Assembly (NCBI GenBank): GCA_005281725.1
Contig: SSBO01000012.1
Coordinates: 19,419,060-19,483,059 of the forward strand
Reading direction: 5' to 3'
DNA: 64,000 bases
Source: Wuchereria bancrofti
Lineage: Eukaryota > Nematoda > Chromadorea > Rhabditida > Onchocercidae
Below the pieces are notes generated by a model. The model searched no databases. It saw only the letters and a program-made list of their open reading frames with translations, and was not told where the DNA came from. This document shows, one piece after another, positions 1 through 13,196 of this stretch. The position numbers and the translations under genes are program-made. Positions within the stretch are counted from its first letter, which is position 1. Each line of letters opens with the position of its first letter.

Positions 1-1316
1 TGCAATTCCTAAACAACAAAAATAGATCTATTTTTTCCCCTTAAAATGAAATGTTTCATAAGCAAATTAATCTAAAATCCATTAGAAATTCCAACACTTC
101 AATTTTATTTTAATCAAATTCTTAATTCAAGATGAAAGTAAAAAAAGACTGACCTAAAATACGAGCAACTTCATGCATCGCTGAAATGGGTAACCAACCA
201 TGTTGCCGCTGTGCCAAATCTAACATAGGAATAAGGGCGCCACACTAAAAGACGAAATTATGTCATAAATTAATACGTTGCTCTGAAGAGAAATAGATAT
301 TCATCGATTCAGTGATGTTAAGAAATAAATATTCATTAAGCTAACTAATAATATATACGATAAAGATGTTCCATAACAGTCACTCAAACATGAAACAATT
401 CAATTAGCATGAAAAGTGTGTGTTCGTCACACGTCAATTTCAGAAATATTTATGTGTCGCCATTTTTCCTTTTGAATTACCTGTCAGTACGGGAAAATGG
501 AACATTGAGATCATACGCAGCATTTGCGTAATGGAATCGCATTTGATATTTTAGAATGAAATAAAAAAAAATATATTAGCAGAATTTTATGCATCCGATA
601 ACGATGCCTAAAATAAGAAATAATTTAATCTCTCATCAATCCATAAACAAAAAGTCACCTTATATTCTGGCGGATATTTTGAAATCATTACTTCTATACG
701 TTTCATATTTTCTGGCGTGAATTTGAAAGGTGTCTTGCTATTGTTAATTTCGCTATCACGATGTACAACCATACCATCACCTGAAATAAATAACATTTGA
801 TAAACTGCAGTAACTGTCCAATTACGAAAAATTTAATACATTATTATGGCTGATGACCAATTCTAGTATTTGAGACCGTACATTATTATTTCTTCAAAGA
901 TAACTTTTAATGTTGATTGTTCAAGTTTCTAATTTAATTTCTCAAATATTAATGTAATTGGTACATTTACATTAAAATCCAGTATATTCTTGGACTTGCT
1001 TGAAACTTTTACATTTTTTTGTTCCACTGACCCTAAATCAAGAAGAGATATAAGATCAACTAATATCCCCCGAAAATTTGCACTATATGTGGTAAAGTAA
1101 AATAAAAGAGAGCAAAAGATGTTAAAAGCTGAATAAATAAGTAGGAACTTTTAGGAAGTAACAAGAGTTTTCAAATTTTTTCAGAGCCTAATTTCACACT
1201 TTTTTCTTCTGTCCCTTCTCTCTCTCTCTCAAAGACACAAAAAACCCTACTGAGAAATGCTTACTTGACCATCGTTTTGGTAATGAAATTCTCATAAGAT
1301 AACGTCTAGAAATCAT
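1..1316 (-). CDS. NDUFV2: NADH:ubiquinone oxidoreductase 24 kDa subunit (NDUFV2), 5' part, runs off the left edge
   Basis: Subunit of the peripheral arm of mitochondrial complex I; the family carries a 2Fe-2S cluster beside the FMN subunit. Exons seen: 1316-1265, 780-659, 244-154 and probably the first bases of a fourth at 8-1 (acceptor GTTTAG). Phases join cleanly. Residues 1-17 are short, basic and Arg/Ser-rich ([17 protein letters not shown]), a typical mitochondrial presequence. Exon 2 gives [10 protein letters not shown] and [10 protein letters not shown], and exon 3 gives [20 protein letters not shown], all diagnostic for NDUFV2. About 88 of roughly 240-250 residues are present; the cysteines of the 2Fe-2S site lie beyond the window. 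A TTATTTCAG acceptor at 1341 just upstream of the start suggests SL trans-splicing. The start is chosen because it supplies the presequence and the correct phase. Identification is firm; the exact first exon is inferred. Confidence 0.92.
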
Positions 1317-4107
1317 TTCCAATAATTTTCTCGAAACGGCTGAAATAATTAAACTCCACATATTATAGAGATGCAGATGAAAACAATGACTACCAATCAT
1401 TATGCCAAAAAAGCGAAAATTCTTCTTTCCAATACACAAAGCGCACTGATGGACAATGCTTATTCTTAGTGTAAAAATTCTATAAAATTAAATGATCTAA
1501 TAAGTGGACGATGAAGTAAATTTAATGTATATCAATGCTAAACATTCTTAAACACCTAAACCAGATTAAGCTTAGCATAGAGTCGTATTATCATAAGAAA
1601 AAGAACTGCACTTAAAGATAATATAGAACTGAACAGTTTGATTTCTTATTGCCTAGCTATATCTGAATAAAATATAACACAGCTAACTGGAGTAAACTTA
1701 AAAATGAACAAATTCCAATAAGTTCAAAGATATTTTATAAAAAAGCTTATAAGAACTTCTGTTTCTGTAGGTGAAAACAATCATAAAAACAAACTTTTAA
1801 TTGTAAACATATCGTATATGATAAATGAATAAATTAAAACACAAACAAGGGAACTTTCTTTTAAACATTGAAAAAAAAAATTACTTATGAATAACTAACT
1901 GTATTAATGAAATTGAACAAACGATTGTGCTTCCATAGTAGTTTATTATGTTTAAGCAAATATATAAACTTTCATATCTTCACTTTACTTTTACTTTTTA
2001 TTGTGTTGCATCGTCCTCATAACTTTTACTTTTATCTTAACAATAACTTTAGCACTTTCCTCATACCTCATTTTTTACATTGTTATTTTTTCAGGAAGCA
2101 CCTTTCCTTCTACATAAAAAACAAGTGCTAGCAAAAGTAACAGTGCCTGAATGAAAAAGAAAGAAGGATGAAAAAGTTAAAATATAGAATCAAACCGATC
2201 CTGTATTTGAAACAGATCATTATTCAAGCAGTTTACTGAATATCAAACGGTAGGGGAGGAGGGGGGATAACCTTTATCAGTTGATGAAAAAAAAATCTGG
2301 AAAAGAAAATCTCAGAATATTGAGGACAAAAACTCACAGATGACATGGAAAAAAAATAGTTTTCCTGACAAAAGCAAAAAAAAGTGGCAAAAAATCTTTA
2401 ATGTTACTAAATTACTCAAAAAATAGCAAGAGATATATGCATATATATGATGAAGTATTTCAATATAAATGCATAGATGAAGCTAAAGTGTGAAACTGAA
2501 AATTATTAGTTTGAATGGATGAAATGCTGGGAAACATTAATGACAGCGCGAATAAATAAAGTATGGAAATAACTATATTTTAATTATTCAAATCAACCAT
2601 TAACCCATATTTTAACTATTTAAATCAATAGTTGCAAAACAGGTGAAGTTGACGTATGCCTTAGCTGAAATATTTTAAAATAAATTAATTTCAAAATAAC
2701 CTAAAATTCCTCAGCACATTCCAGTTACAAAAAAGCGAATTTTCGTGACAAATTTAAAGATTTATATTCAGTTTGATAAAGGAGAAATTAAACTTAAAAA
2801 AACCATGAGCATGAGAAAATCAATAATAAGAATTTGATTTGTAGAAATTAGACAGAAATTTGAAAAAAGTGAAACGATCTCAACAAACAAAAAAAGTTAT
2901 CAAGACAACAAAGAAAATTATTAGTAAAAACAATACATGTGCAGGTGAACCCGCGATATCTAATTTCATCGATACAGTCCCTGAATTGAAGCATCAAATA
3001 TCACGGGGTAACCTGCTTTTTCTTCTTCGCTTCTCGCCTTTTCTTCTTCCTGATTGTCAGATGTTCGTTGTGCATTTGAGAACGTATTTATCCATTTTGC
3101 AAAAGTTCGCTCCAATATTGGAATACCCCGAAAATTTTGATTTAAAGTACATCATACAAAAAAATCTTAATCAGTCCATATGAGCAAACATATTTAGCCA
3201 TGCACAATGAAAGAATAGAGAACCTCAACTAGTAACAAGCACCATATTAATAAATCGAAAAAGCAAAACAAAATAAAACAATCTATTTAGCTTATTTTCT
3301 ATCAGAAAAAAAAGAAAAACAATCGAAAATAGTTGATAATAAATGAATTGTAAAACAAATAAAATGTTAACTCTAAATATGAAAAGAGATTCATATGAAT
3401 GACCAGTGTACAAATAACCCTGTTTTCAAACTTCATGCTAAAGAAAATTTTAGTCTAGTAGAATTAATGCAAAATTTATATTTGAACATTATCAACATTA
3501 CATATCCGCTAGTTTTACCTACATCAGAATCTCCTGAAAACAGATTAAACTAATGATTCGCCACCTTCATGTCGAAAAAATGTTAGCCCAGCCTACTGGA
3601 TTAAAGCGTCTATACATAAAATAAAAACCAAGTCTGATTTCAAACTAAATTCACATTGTTTATTCCAGCAGATTGTCTTGCATTGAAATTTGTCCTATAA
3701 TTGAAAAAAAAGAGGAAAAACTTTAATAAGGATTATACATTGATTAAAATAGAAACCTCAACAATAATACAAAAAAGAAACTCAAGACCTTTCAACTGAA
3801 AGTAAAACAAACATTTCAAAAAAAAAACGGAGAAACCACTGTCGAGTTACTACAAAACTGACATTACTTACACATTCAGCACCCACCTATCTAATGTAGA
3901 CTATGATAAAAAAGCATTAAAAGAATGTAAAGGAAAACAAAAAACGACCAGCATAGAATAAATTTAAAAATCCGGATGGCTACAACAAAAGACATCAAAA
4001 TAGACAAAAAGGAAAAATTAAAACACTAAAAAATCATTTCCAAAAATATTCTCGAAAATGATGTATTATCTCCATGATGTAAGAAACACATCAATTAGAC
4101 CCTTTTG
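1317..4107. other. Intergenic region between Smoothened stop and NDUFV2 start
   Basis: Mostly AT-rich sequence without a gene I can name. One patch of higher complexity (about 2940-3183) reads open on both strands: the minus strand gives a charged stretch with EEEKARSEEEKA ending in a stop near 2960, and the plus strand an open frame after a CAG at 2945. A second short patch at 3547-3626 also reads open on both strands. No exon model that keeps phase could be built from them, so they are left unassigned. The rest is probably the 3' UTR of Smoothened and the outron of NDUFV2. Confidence 0.5.
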
Positions 4108-7100
4108 CTATTGCTGTCTCCGCTGCAATTTTGCCACCTAAAAAATAAAATCAAGAATGCAATATACACCGATATGTTGCACATGCAATAAAAGATCCTA
4201 CTATAACATGATTTTTAAGGTTTTTTTTTACCGTTATAATTTTTGACGCAATTTCACAAAATGAACATTTGAAAAAATCATAACTGAATCATGTCAGATA
4301 ACAGCAAAACGCATAATTCGTAGAAATTTCCAAATAAATACTTCATATTCAGCAAATCATTTCAAAAATTTACACTTACTTTTTCATTGTACAATCTTTC
4401 CTCTTCGGAATCTTCCTCATCGGAATTGAAACTGTCACTGTCATGAAAACTTTCCGAAAGCTGACCAACATCTGCACCTGTTGTAGGCTCATCTGACGGA
4501 CTTTGCATGGCTGACGCACCAAAAAAAGTCCGAGGTTTTAAAGATGATGGCTGACATATCATCATTCCATTTCCCTCATTGATGGGAAGTTTGTTTTGCA
4601 TATGCGCATTTTGTGAACTAGCAGGTCTTTTAGAAAGACCCGTATCCTCGGTCCATAAATTATTTGCATGGCCTGTTAAAATAGGATTTTAAAAAGCAAA
4701 GAAATCATTTACAATTATATAAAAATAAGAAAGAATCATTCCAAAATTATATGTTACGTCCAGCTTAATGGAAAATACTAAGAATTTCTGGAAGGTGTTG
4801 AAATCTAATATTAGTATTTACGAAGTAACAACAAACCATTACCAGAAACTAAACTTCTCGTATCCTTTGGACTGTGATGCAACTTGAACTTCGTAGAAAT
4901 CAATGGAGTTCGAACTGCAGAAGTGGAAGCAGATGAGTAATTCATAACAACCGCATCATCTACATATGGAGATTTCCGTTTCCCTAGAATGAATTTCCTC
5001 CAGTAATTTTGATGCATTAGCGAACAAGATTTTGACAATTAATGATTCAGCCTGCTTCAAATAAACTTTAAGAAATAGAAGCACCAAAAGCTGTTGTCAG
5101 CTAATATAATTCCCTTTACTTTACTGGAAAGAAGCAACTAACTGAGCTAGTAACCGTAACTGAGTTCTAAATAAACCTACCTTACAAAAATAAAAACAAA
5201 CAGACTTGGAGTTTGTAAAAGTACAAAATGAACTTTCTTTTAATTTAGGTAAACAAAAAATAAAATTCAAATAAAGTTACTGTAACGTGATATTTACGTT
5301 CACGTGTCTTACGCACTACTGTTTACGAAAGCGAAATAAACTTTGGAATATATTATTTTTACATGATGTATGTGACTTGATGTAATTTTTACTTGATGTA
5401 ATCATAGATTCCGACATTTCCAAACCAGCCAGTCGTCGTATTTCATGGTCTGCAACGCGCAAATTAGCTGAAAGCGCTTTGATTTGCTTCTCGTAATTCA
5501 CACATCGTTCACGCCACTGACCTTCGATAACACCATTCTGATAGGCAGAAAGAAGCGACGTCGTCTGCAGTGGCGCAAGTGAGTGGAAAGGCACAGAGAA
5601 TACTGCATAAACAGAAATGCACAAAAGCATAAATCTTTCGAATGCAGCATAAAATAATAACTTTTAAAATCGAATCTTTCCAGAGAAGCAAGTGCTTCAT
5701 CTTATTAAAATATGAAATCAAGCTAAACAGCTGCCCAGGTAACCCACCTAATTAAAGTGTTTCATATCTGATGTTTACTAATGCTGGTACAAGAATATTG
5801 GAGAGTTGGAAATGGTCAGTTAAATCGTCTACAGATCTAGGAGGAATACTAGAAACAAATGTTTTTTTCTCGGAGATGAAAGAACATCATAAATTAGCTC
5901 GTCAACTTTGATCTTTTACCATTCGAGATGAATCCGCTGGTTTCAAAAACAAATAACCACTTTCCATTTGGTGCTTTCTTCTTTCCTTACTCCTTTGTAA
6001 AACATCCAGTCTGAAAATAAACCACTGATTTGGAAACAATCGAACAAATTTTAACATCCTGTGGTCACATTGATATGTCATCACAGAAAAAATAAATGAA
6101 TTCAGAAAAACTATTGTCATTCCAGCATGGATTGCGAAATTGTACATAAAAATAATACATAGAAGTGCAACAGTGAAAGATACCATTGTCGTAGGCATAA
6201 CATCAACTTCGTAAGATTAAATCATTTCATTTGACTAACCTCCTAATTTTCAAATCAGTAGGAAATGTGTCAAGAGATTCGTCTTCGTAATTCTCCGACT
6301 GCTTAACATTTTCACATTTTTCGTTTTGCGATTGACCCATTTTAACAGAAGACTTAAATGTAGGAGTAAGTAGAGCATCATTAGGCCTAAATTCAGAATC
6401 TTGTAATAATTGCAGTCTAATTAATCACTTCAATCCCATAAGAAAGCCAAATAATTGTCAAAAAATCGAGATATGTTCAGATCAAGATAACATACTACCT
6501 TATACTTGAAATCTTTTATGGCATCATTGCCGATACTAGATCTTAAGTTTTATTGGATGTCTAATTTCTTTTACTGTCAACGTGTGACCCAAACTTCTGT
6601 ATATAATACAGAATTATTTCCTCCTTATATCCAAAATAACATTTGAATCCCTTCTATCAAACAAAAATGCAACCATATAAGTCAAGTAATTCAAATTAAC
6701 AAGACATAACTAGATCGCATTTCGATGAAATTTGTTCGAAAAACCTACTTCGACTATAATATGGATAATATGGAGTAAAATATAATTGACACAAATGTCG
6801 TCCCCACCAAAAAAGCAAAAAAAAAAATACCGTTGCTTTTCCGCTGTTACTGCGAATTCCGAGCACTTCACCAAAACAAACGGATTGAACTTATCCCGTA
6901 TTTTTTCAATACCAACCATCCCATAGCCAAAGAATCCGGCCAACACATAGATGATGACAGTGATAAATGGAAGTGAAGGGAAAAAAAGGTATACCAAAAA
7001 TATAGGCAACAACTGATCATCCACACTGGATGGCAATTCGCAACCAGGAGCACTTAGAAAACTGCAAAAAAAAAATTCGAAGTTATCTTTTCGCACTTTT

Positions 7101-10100
7101 AGATCAAGCATTATCCGCAGGGAATCGCATATATATAAAACTCTAGAAGCACTTCAAAAACTGAAGAATGTGGAGACTTTTAGAGCTTATAAACCAAGCA
7201 TTCAATGGAAGTTTCAAAAAAAGTACACGAACACATTCCAGTCATTCAGGATTTCAAGATGAATTTGGTGAGTAATTGAAATCAGATTTCTACGTCTTCT
7301 TTTAAGTCAAATTAAAGGCAGCGAAAGAAAAAAAAAACAAGAACATCTTTCGGAAAACACAAGTTAATGGCGTTTTTCTCCTTCTTTACAGATATGAATT
7401 TCATATTCGAAAAATAGCATTTGCATACTTGTTGCCGATAGAATCTAGCCTCGAAAAAACATCCGCTTTTAGATCATACATCATTCCATGTAACCATCCC
7501 GTCTGCCCTTCCATAATTGTTTTGTTTAGAGAACATCTGTATGAAGAAATAAAAAAGATTCCATGAGAACAAAGTAGATTTTAGCGATCGAAATTACGAG
7601 CTAATAACGGTTTTAGCAATTTACAAAGCAATTCGATAATAACTGTTAATTAGAGTCATCACAAAAAAATCAAAGTTGTATATTTCTGGATGTTTAGGTA
7701 ATTTAAGAGGGAATTACACAAACTAAAAAGGCAAAAATTTGACGGACCGCAAGGATAACAGATATTAAGTAGGACAGTTGGCATAAAGGATCCAAAAATA
7801 GCCGGATGTTCAAACATTCAACTGCTACATTTTGCACTGTTGATTGTTTTAACGAGAAAGTCTTACTTTATAAAAAATTCATGAAGTAGATAATAGTGTT
7901 ACTCAGAGAAAGAAGGAAAAGAAAGCAACCTTACGGAATCCAGAATAACTTTCTGTTCCGAAACAGCATCAGTAAAAAAGCTGTAATGAAGGACCACTGC
8001 AGATGCAACAAATGAAAGACCGGTTGTAATGCAAAGTAGACCTGAAAGTAATACATCCTCATAGTTTAAAGACTTCACTTTATACTACTGACACTCTTCA
8101 AAAATTTTATGCACACAATCAAGAACTTTCCTGTTTCAGTAAGGAAGATAAATATTAAGTATTTATTTCTTTTTAAAGCAAAGTACCTTCAAAAAATTTT
8201 AAAAAGAACAATAACATAAAGATGAATGAAATGTATGTTTAGCACACCTCGCCAAAAGAAAGCCATTTGTGAGTAGCCATTTTTTTTAACATTATCACAA
8301 CCAAATAATTTCTCATCATCACCAACAACATGGTCAACAACAAGTGCTATTTGCTCTCGCTTTTCTGAACTGTTTGAGGTCTCTGTCGCTGTACTTTCTA
8401 AAAATTGTTTTATATCAAACATATGGTGTGAAGTCCTTTCTTTTCCACACATTATGCTAAATTTGTATTTAAAAAACCTGTACAAAGAAAGAATAAGACA
8501 TGTTTTACCTCCATTACATTTACGAAAATAAATAATCGCAAGTAAGCATAGTATAAAAGTGACCAAAACTGGACCATACAGATTCGCTGCACCCCTTATC
8601 GTGTGAAATCCGAAATAGCAAATACCAGTGATACCATTCGTTTCAATCTGAACGTCAAAGGATAGTTATGAATAGGTCCCTTTTGAGATGAACAACTTTT
8701 TGGATAGATTACCTCTTACGATGCATAGCGCATTATTCAGAAATATCAATGAAAATTAGAACGACCACCTAGACACCAGTCCGCGAATAATAACACAGAT
8801 GAGTCTATTTATATTAACGAATAAAGAAAGAATCCATTGGGGTCAGTACTCTGATGATGACCCAAAAAAGTATTTTTTTTTATGTGCCACTGATTTATAT
8901 TTGTTTAAATCAATTTAAATTCAGTTTATATTTTTCATTAAATTTGGAATTAATTACTAATGAATACTTACAGCATCTGCCCATAATACAATCGTAGCCA
9001 TTGAACCAGCCGCCAAATAACAAATAAGGAAAAAGCAACGTAAATTAAGATGGTAATGCTTATTCCATTTAACTGTTTGATTGGAACTAAGTTTTGGTCG
9101 ACCGATTTGAATTGCTAATGCAATCAGTAACCAAAAAAAGCCAGATAATATTGTGGTATGTAAAAACCAAAATTGGACGCTGCACCAATCTAATAAAGCT
9201 CTGAAGAATTTTTTTACAGCAATATATATTTAATTTTCAAATGTAGTATTGTAGAAAAAAAGATGTAGAAAATCAGCTGAAGAATGAACAGACAAATTTT
9301 ACTGAAGGATTAAACAGCCAACAAAGTAAACTGTGTAATTCCGAAGAGATAAGTATATTTAATGTTCAAGCTATATTATGATCGAGCAACCAGAAAGGAA
9401 ATCTGTCAAATTTTTCTTCCTTTCTTTTAAACAATAACATTGAATTTTTTTATTGCTAATATCAAATTTTTCTGGTTTCACCAGATTAAAACCTCATAAC
9501 GTCTCAGAGGCCAAAGCTGTTCACTGCTCAATTCCGAAATTTTCAATTTCACAAACGAGCTCGCAGAGCAAGGATGATTTTCTCATCATAGACGCCCAGT
9601 TAAGTAAGTTCACCACTTTTCTTTTTTTATGTATGTAAAATAAATAATACATAAAGTTAATAAAAAACTTTTTTGTGTATAATTCAAACAAATAATTCAA
9701 AATCAACACATTTCTTGAAATTAATAAAACTTGACATGTTGTACTAGTTAAAGATTAGTTAAGTGTTGCTAAAGTATCTTCAGTTTCATTTAATATGGAA
9801 ATATTTCGCCCTATAATATAATATGTTTTCGAGCAAAACTGCTAAAATACCTTAAAATCTTTGCATCACGCCTTAACGTATCAAAACACACTGCACGCTC
9901 TGCCACTCGATCAGCATAACTTAGTAACCATATAAACCAGTGGACTGATGCACTTAACAGTGCATGGGTTAATGAGTAAACGCAAAGATCACTTGTGAAG
10001 AGAAGCGAGAAGATGAATAAATAAAGCTGAAAGAGATATCTTTTAAGTGTAGAATTTTCTTCCTGACATATAATCAGATTATCAAAACCAATTTAAAATA

Positions 10101-13100
10101 AAGAATGATTGTTCCTAATAATAATTAGTGCTGCTTTAATGCATATTGAAGGGCTAAACATATGAGGAAATCAAACCAACTCGGAACTATACGGTGCTTT
10201 TGGAACGACAATTTTCAGATAGAACAATTCAGAATTATAAGAACAACTCAGTAGTTACAGCAAGTAATAAGGACAAAACAACATTTTGTTGATAAATATC
10301 ATCGTAGAAGTATAATATTTTATGCTTAGTTAAATAAACTCCGATGTACTTAAGCTTGATGCGAGCTTCTACAACTGCATGATAAACAAATTTTACTCAA
10401 ACAATGTTTAATTCTTACCGCAGAAACTAGACCACCAACAACGATAAGCAAAGAGAAGGAGAAAATTGACATCCTGAAACCATCGTATAGCCACTGTGAG
10501 CTAATTAGAGGTGACCTATAAAAGACTATCACAACTCAGTAGCAACTTGTAGGAAATATATTTCCAAGAAAAAAAAAAAAACTAAAAAAGAGTAGGGAAA
10601 ATCGTATACCTGCACGGAAGATAACAATCATCGATAAGCGGTCGAGCCAACGGCTTATGGCTTATCCCAACAGCCAATGGCCAGAGACATTGTTTTAGTT
10701 CCATTTTTGACGGTTCTTTGTTGTAAGCCATCTAAATAGAGAAAAGAATTCTGAACTAAGTTTAATAACAATTTCAGGATAATAAATCTTCTAATGTAAG
10801 CCAATCTGCTCAGAATTCCAGGACTTGACCAAGAGATTTAAATTTGGTCGTAGTTGCAGGAAGCAATGCAAATAGAGTGCATTTGCGTGTTTAATGTAAA
10901 ATTATATCAAAGATATGATAGCTTTCATTAAATCTGTCGACGTTCCAAAGGTTGTGCCAACAATTTAGTAACCGTTTCAAGGAAGTAGTAAAATGGTAAG
11001 TAACGAATTGTTTCATAAGTCGAGTAATTATGTCATTTTGGGGTAAGAGAAACTATTTTTCTTGGAAGACAAGTTTTAAAACATCGACAGCTTCACGAAA
11101 TTTGCCATGTTACTAGAACAATTTGTTGTGTCATTAGTATTTCATAAACAAATAAATTTAGAACCAAGATTTTCAAAGACTAATTCGCGATAATCAGTTT
11201 AAAAAGATCCTTCGTTCAGAAAGTATGAAATTCTTCAAAAACGAATTTTTTGGTAAACAGCAACAAAGAAAGCATTTTTAGTTTTTTTTTTTTCAGTATA
11301 TAATACGTTTGTATTCTTCAGTTTAAAACATATTCGTTTCTGTTCATTTTTAATATTTTGCACTAAACCAATGTTGTTCAAACGTATAATAACACAATTT
11401 ACCGCACAAGATCCATCCGAAAAAATCCGTCTTCCGTCCTTCGACTTAATGGTATCTGAACAGTTGATAAAACTAGGCCAGAGATCATTTTCCAGGAGAA
11501 AACCACATTTCTCAATTGCTTGTTGGCACATATCCTTCCGAAACACTTGCCATAATTCCATTGTGCCAGGCTGTAATTTTGTTTGGACTCTAACAAAGCC
11601 AAAAACTAAATTTTTTTTAATAGATATGAATTACAACATAGGGGCATAAAAACAACAAAAGACACAAAACTATTTTATCAATCAGCACAAGATAATTTCC
11701 AATGATGTTAGAACCAAGATGGACCACTTGGAAATAGCCTCGATGGCAACTGCAAATTGTCAAATTAATTCCTCTTAACTAATCTCAAGTTGTTTGTGCT
11801 ACGAAACAAAATATACCTCATCCATCGAAACTTCGAAATACGCTCGGTTAGAACATGGCCTATAAGCCATTGCACATAGCAAAGGCCCCAATGACGACCA
11901 ACATCTACAAACCAGTTATGAATTAACAACATATTGGTTGAAAAATATCAATCTGATGCAATTTCTATATGTCAGACAAGAAATATTTACAAGAATACAC
12001 CATGAGGTCAATTTTCTCACGGGTATAATTCTTTTTCATACCTTTATGAAATCCAGCTTTACTTAAAATATACTGTGTAAGATATACTGTATACGCTAAA
12101 AATAAGCAATCATACCGTGGGAACTTGTTGAGAATTTCATATTTCGGTAATGTAGCAATCACACTCGCAGCTTCCAAGGTATAGTTGTAGCGAATGGGTA
12201 TTCCGAAGCAAGTTTCCGTAGGAGATGGTGAGATGCACAATCCGGTAGTACGATTTACATATTCCAAGCGACACTCTTGATTACAAGCCCAATCAGAATG
12301 AATACAGTTTCCATGGGTATAAAATATCTGCAAAATTCGATATGTATCTTTATTCAACTTTGATTGTCGATGAAAGTGCAGGAAATAAATTTTAGATCTC
12401 CCTACTACTAAATGGACTCCGAAAAGGTAGGCCGCAGTAGTATGAGACTGATGATAACATAATAAATGGAGAATCATGAATAAAGAAGAAACAGTAAGTA
12501 AAAATAACTGTGCCAATGAACCGCTACTAGCTAAAACACTATTTTCACCGAATTAAGCAATTTTTCAAGCCGCAAAAGTCAGTTATCTCAGTTATCGATT
12601 GCAAATTTAATTTATCTTACTTTATGTTGCGCATTTGCTGACTAAAACATAATCTACTGAGTTTTGAAACTGACTAAAATTGTCTTCTCAAAATATACTT
12701 ATAGGTCGCTCACGGAACAGTTATTCTTCATTATATCGGTAGTCTTTTCGAGACAAATTTGGACCTGAACTATATCCATTTCAAAACTTACATTCATAGA
12801 TCTGTTCGATTAAAAAATTGTTTAAAGCTTGTGCAGCATGTTCTGACATATGCTAACTATAGGTGCTTTCTAATACTAAGACTCACCAATAGTTCAACTT
12901 TCCCGTCCCCCTACGAACGCCAAGAAAAATCAGTGCCAGAATGCCGAAAATTAATCGACTTCTGCTTTCACTATGAATTAAGGATATAACCGGAAATTAC
13001 GAAAAATTTCATCATTTTGCACCTGTTTGATGTATTGCTCGCTATGACCCAGGTCACGTCCATTACGTCCTGAATTTTTCGTGACTGCGTAACATGATGC

Positions 13101-13148
13101 AGATTTATTTAACACCAAAAGGAAAAACATGCACAACAATAAACACAT
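4108..13148 (-). CDS. smo: Smoothened-type seven-transmembrane receptor (Frizzled/SMO class F)
   Basis: Hedgehog-pathway signal transducer in other animals. Exons: 13148-13023, 12327-12116, 11904-11817, 11570-11403, 10731-10610, 10515-10419, 10026-9851, 9200-8972, 8647-8248, 8041-7930, 7536-7480, 7061-6831, 6386-6240, 6010-5920, 5564-5393, 4983-4843, 4672-4380, 4137-4108; 2892 nt, 963 residues, all phases agree. Residues 1-21 are a signal peptide. A cysteine-rich domain follows (about 48-200) with CFGIPIRYN, PRCWSSLGPLLCAMAYRPC and KCGFLLENDLWPSFINC, matching SMO (CW....PLLCA....PC, WPxFxxC) rather than Frizzled. A linker with two cysteine pairs leads to TM1 (about 255-272), then TM2 in exon 7, TM3-4 in exon 8, TM5 in exon 9, TM6 in exon 10 and TM7 in exon 12. 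The Frizzled KTxxxW motif after TM7 is not seen. The cytoplasmic tail is about 310 residues and ends in an acidic Ser/Asp/Glu cluster. Odd: the third intracellular loop is about 95 residues. A divergent Frizzled is the main alternative. Confidence 0.9.
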
Positions 13149-13196
13149 TTTTTCCGTGTACGGGTAACCATATCGTTGCGCACAATTAGCACTTCC
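13149..13196 (-). other. 5' UTR segment and splice/trans-splice acceptor of Smoothened
   Basis: An ATTTTCAG acceptor sits at about 13196 on the minus strand, 47 nt before the signal-peptide ATG. It could accept a spliced leader or join an upstream exon whose donor (CAAG then GTAGGTAC) lies at 13544. The frame is open through either arrangement, so the ATG at 13148 is preferred only because it places the signal peptide at the N terminus. Confidence 0.55.

Noticed and set aside
3500..3545. P-loop-like GDSDVGKTS frame on the minus strand
   Set aside because: Only a short match, with no other GTPase motif nearby and no phase-compatible exons.
9453..9709. Open frames on both strands inside a Smoothened intron
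   Set aside because: Flanking exons join in phase without them and complete the TM2-TM3 region; no family recognised.
12759..12989. Plus-strand open frame in Smoothened intron 1
   Set aside because: No recognisable motif, antisense to the gene, starts and ends within the intron.
4108..13148. Frizzled receptor instead of Smoothened
   Set aside because: The KTxxxW motif after TM7 is not seen, and the CRD motif around CW....PLLCA and the linker cysteines fit SMO; kept only as the alternative.
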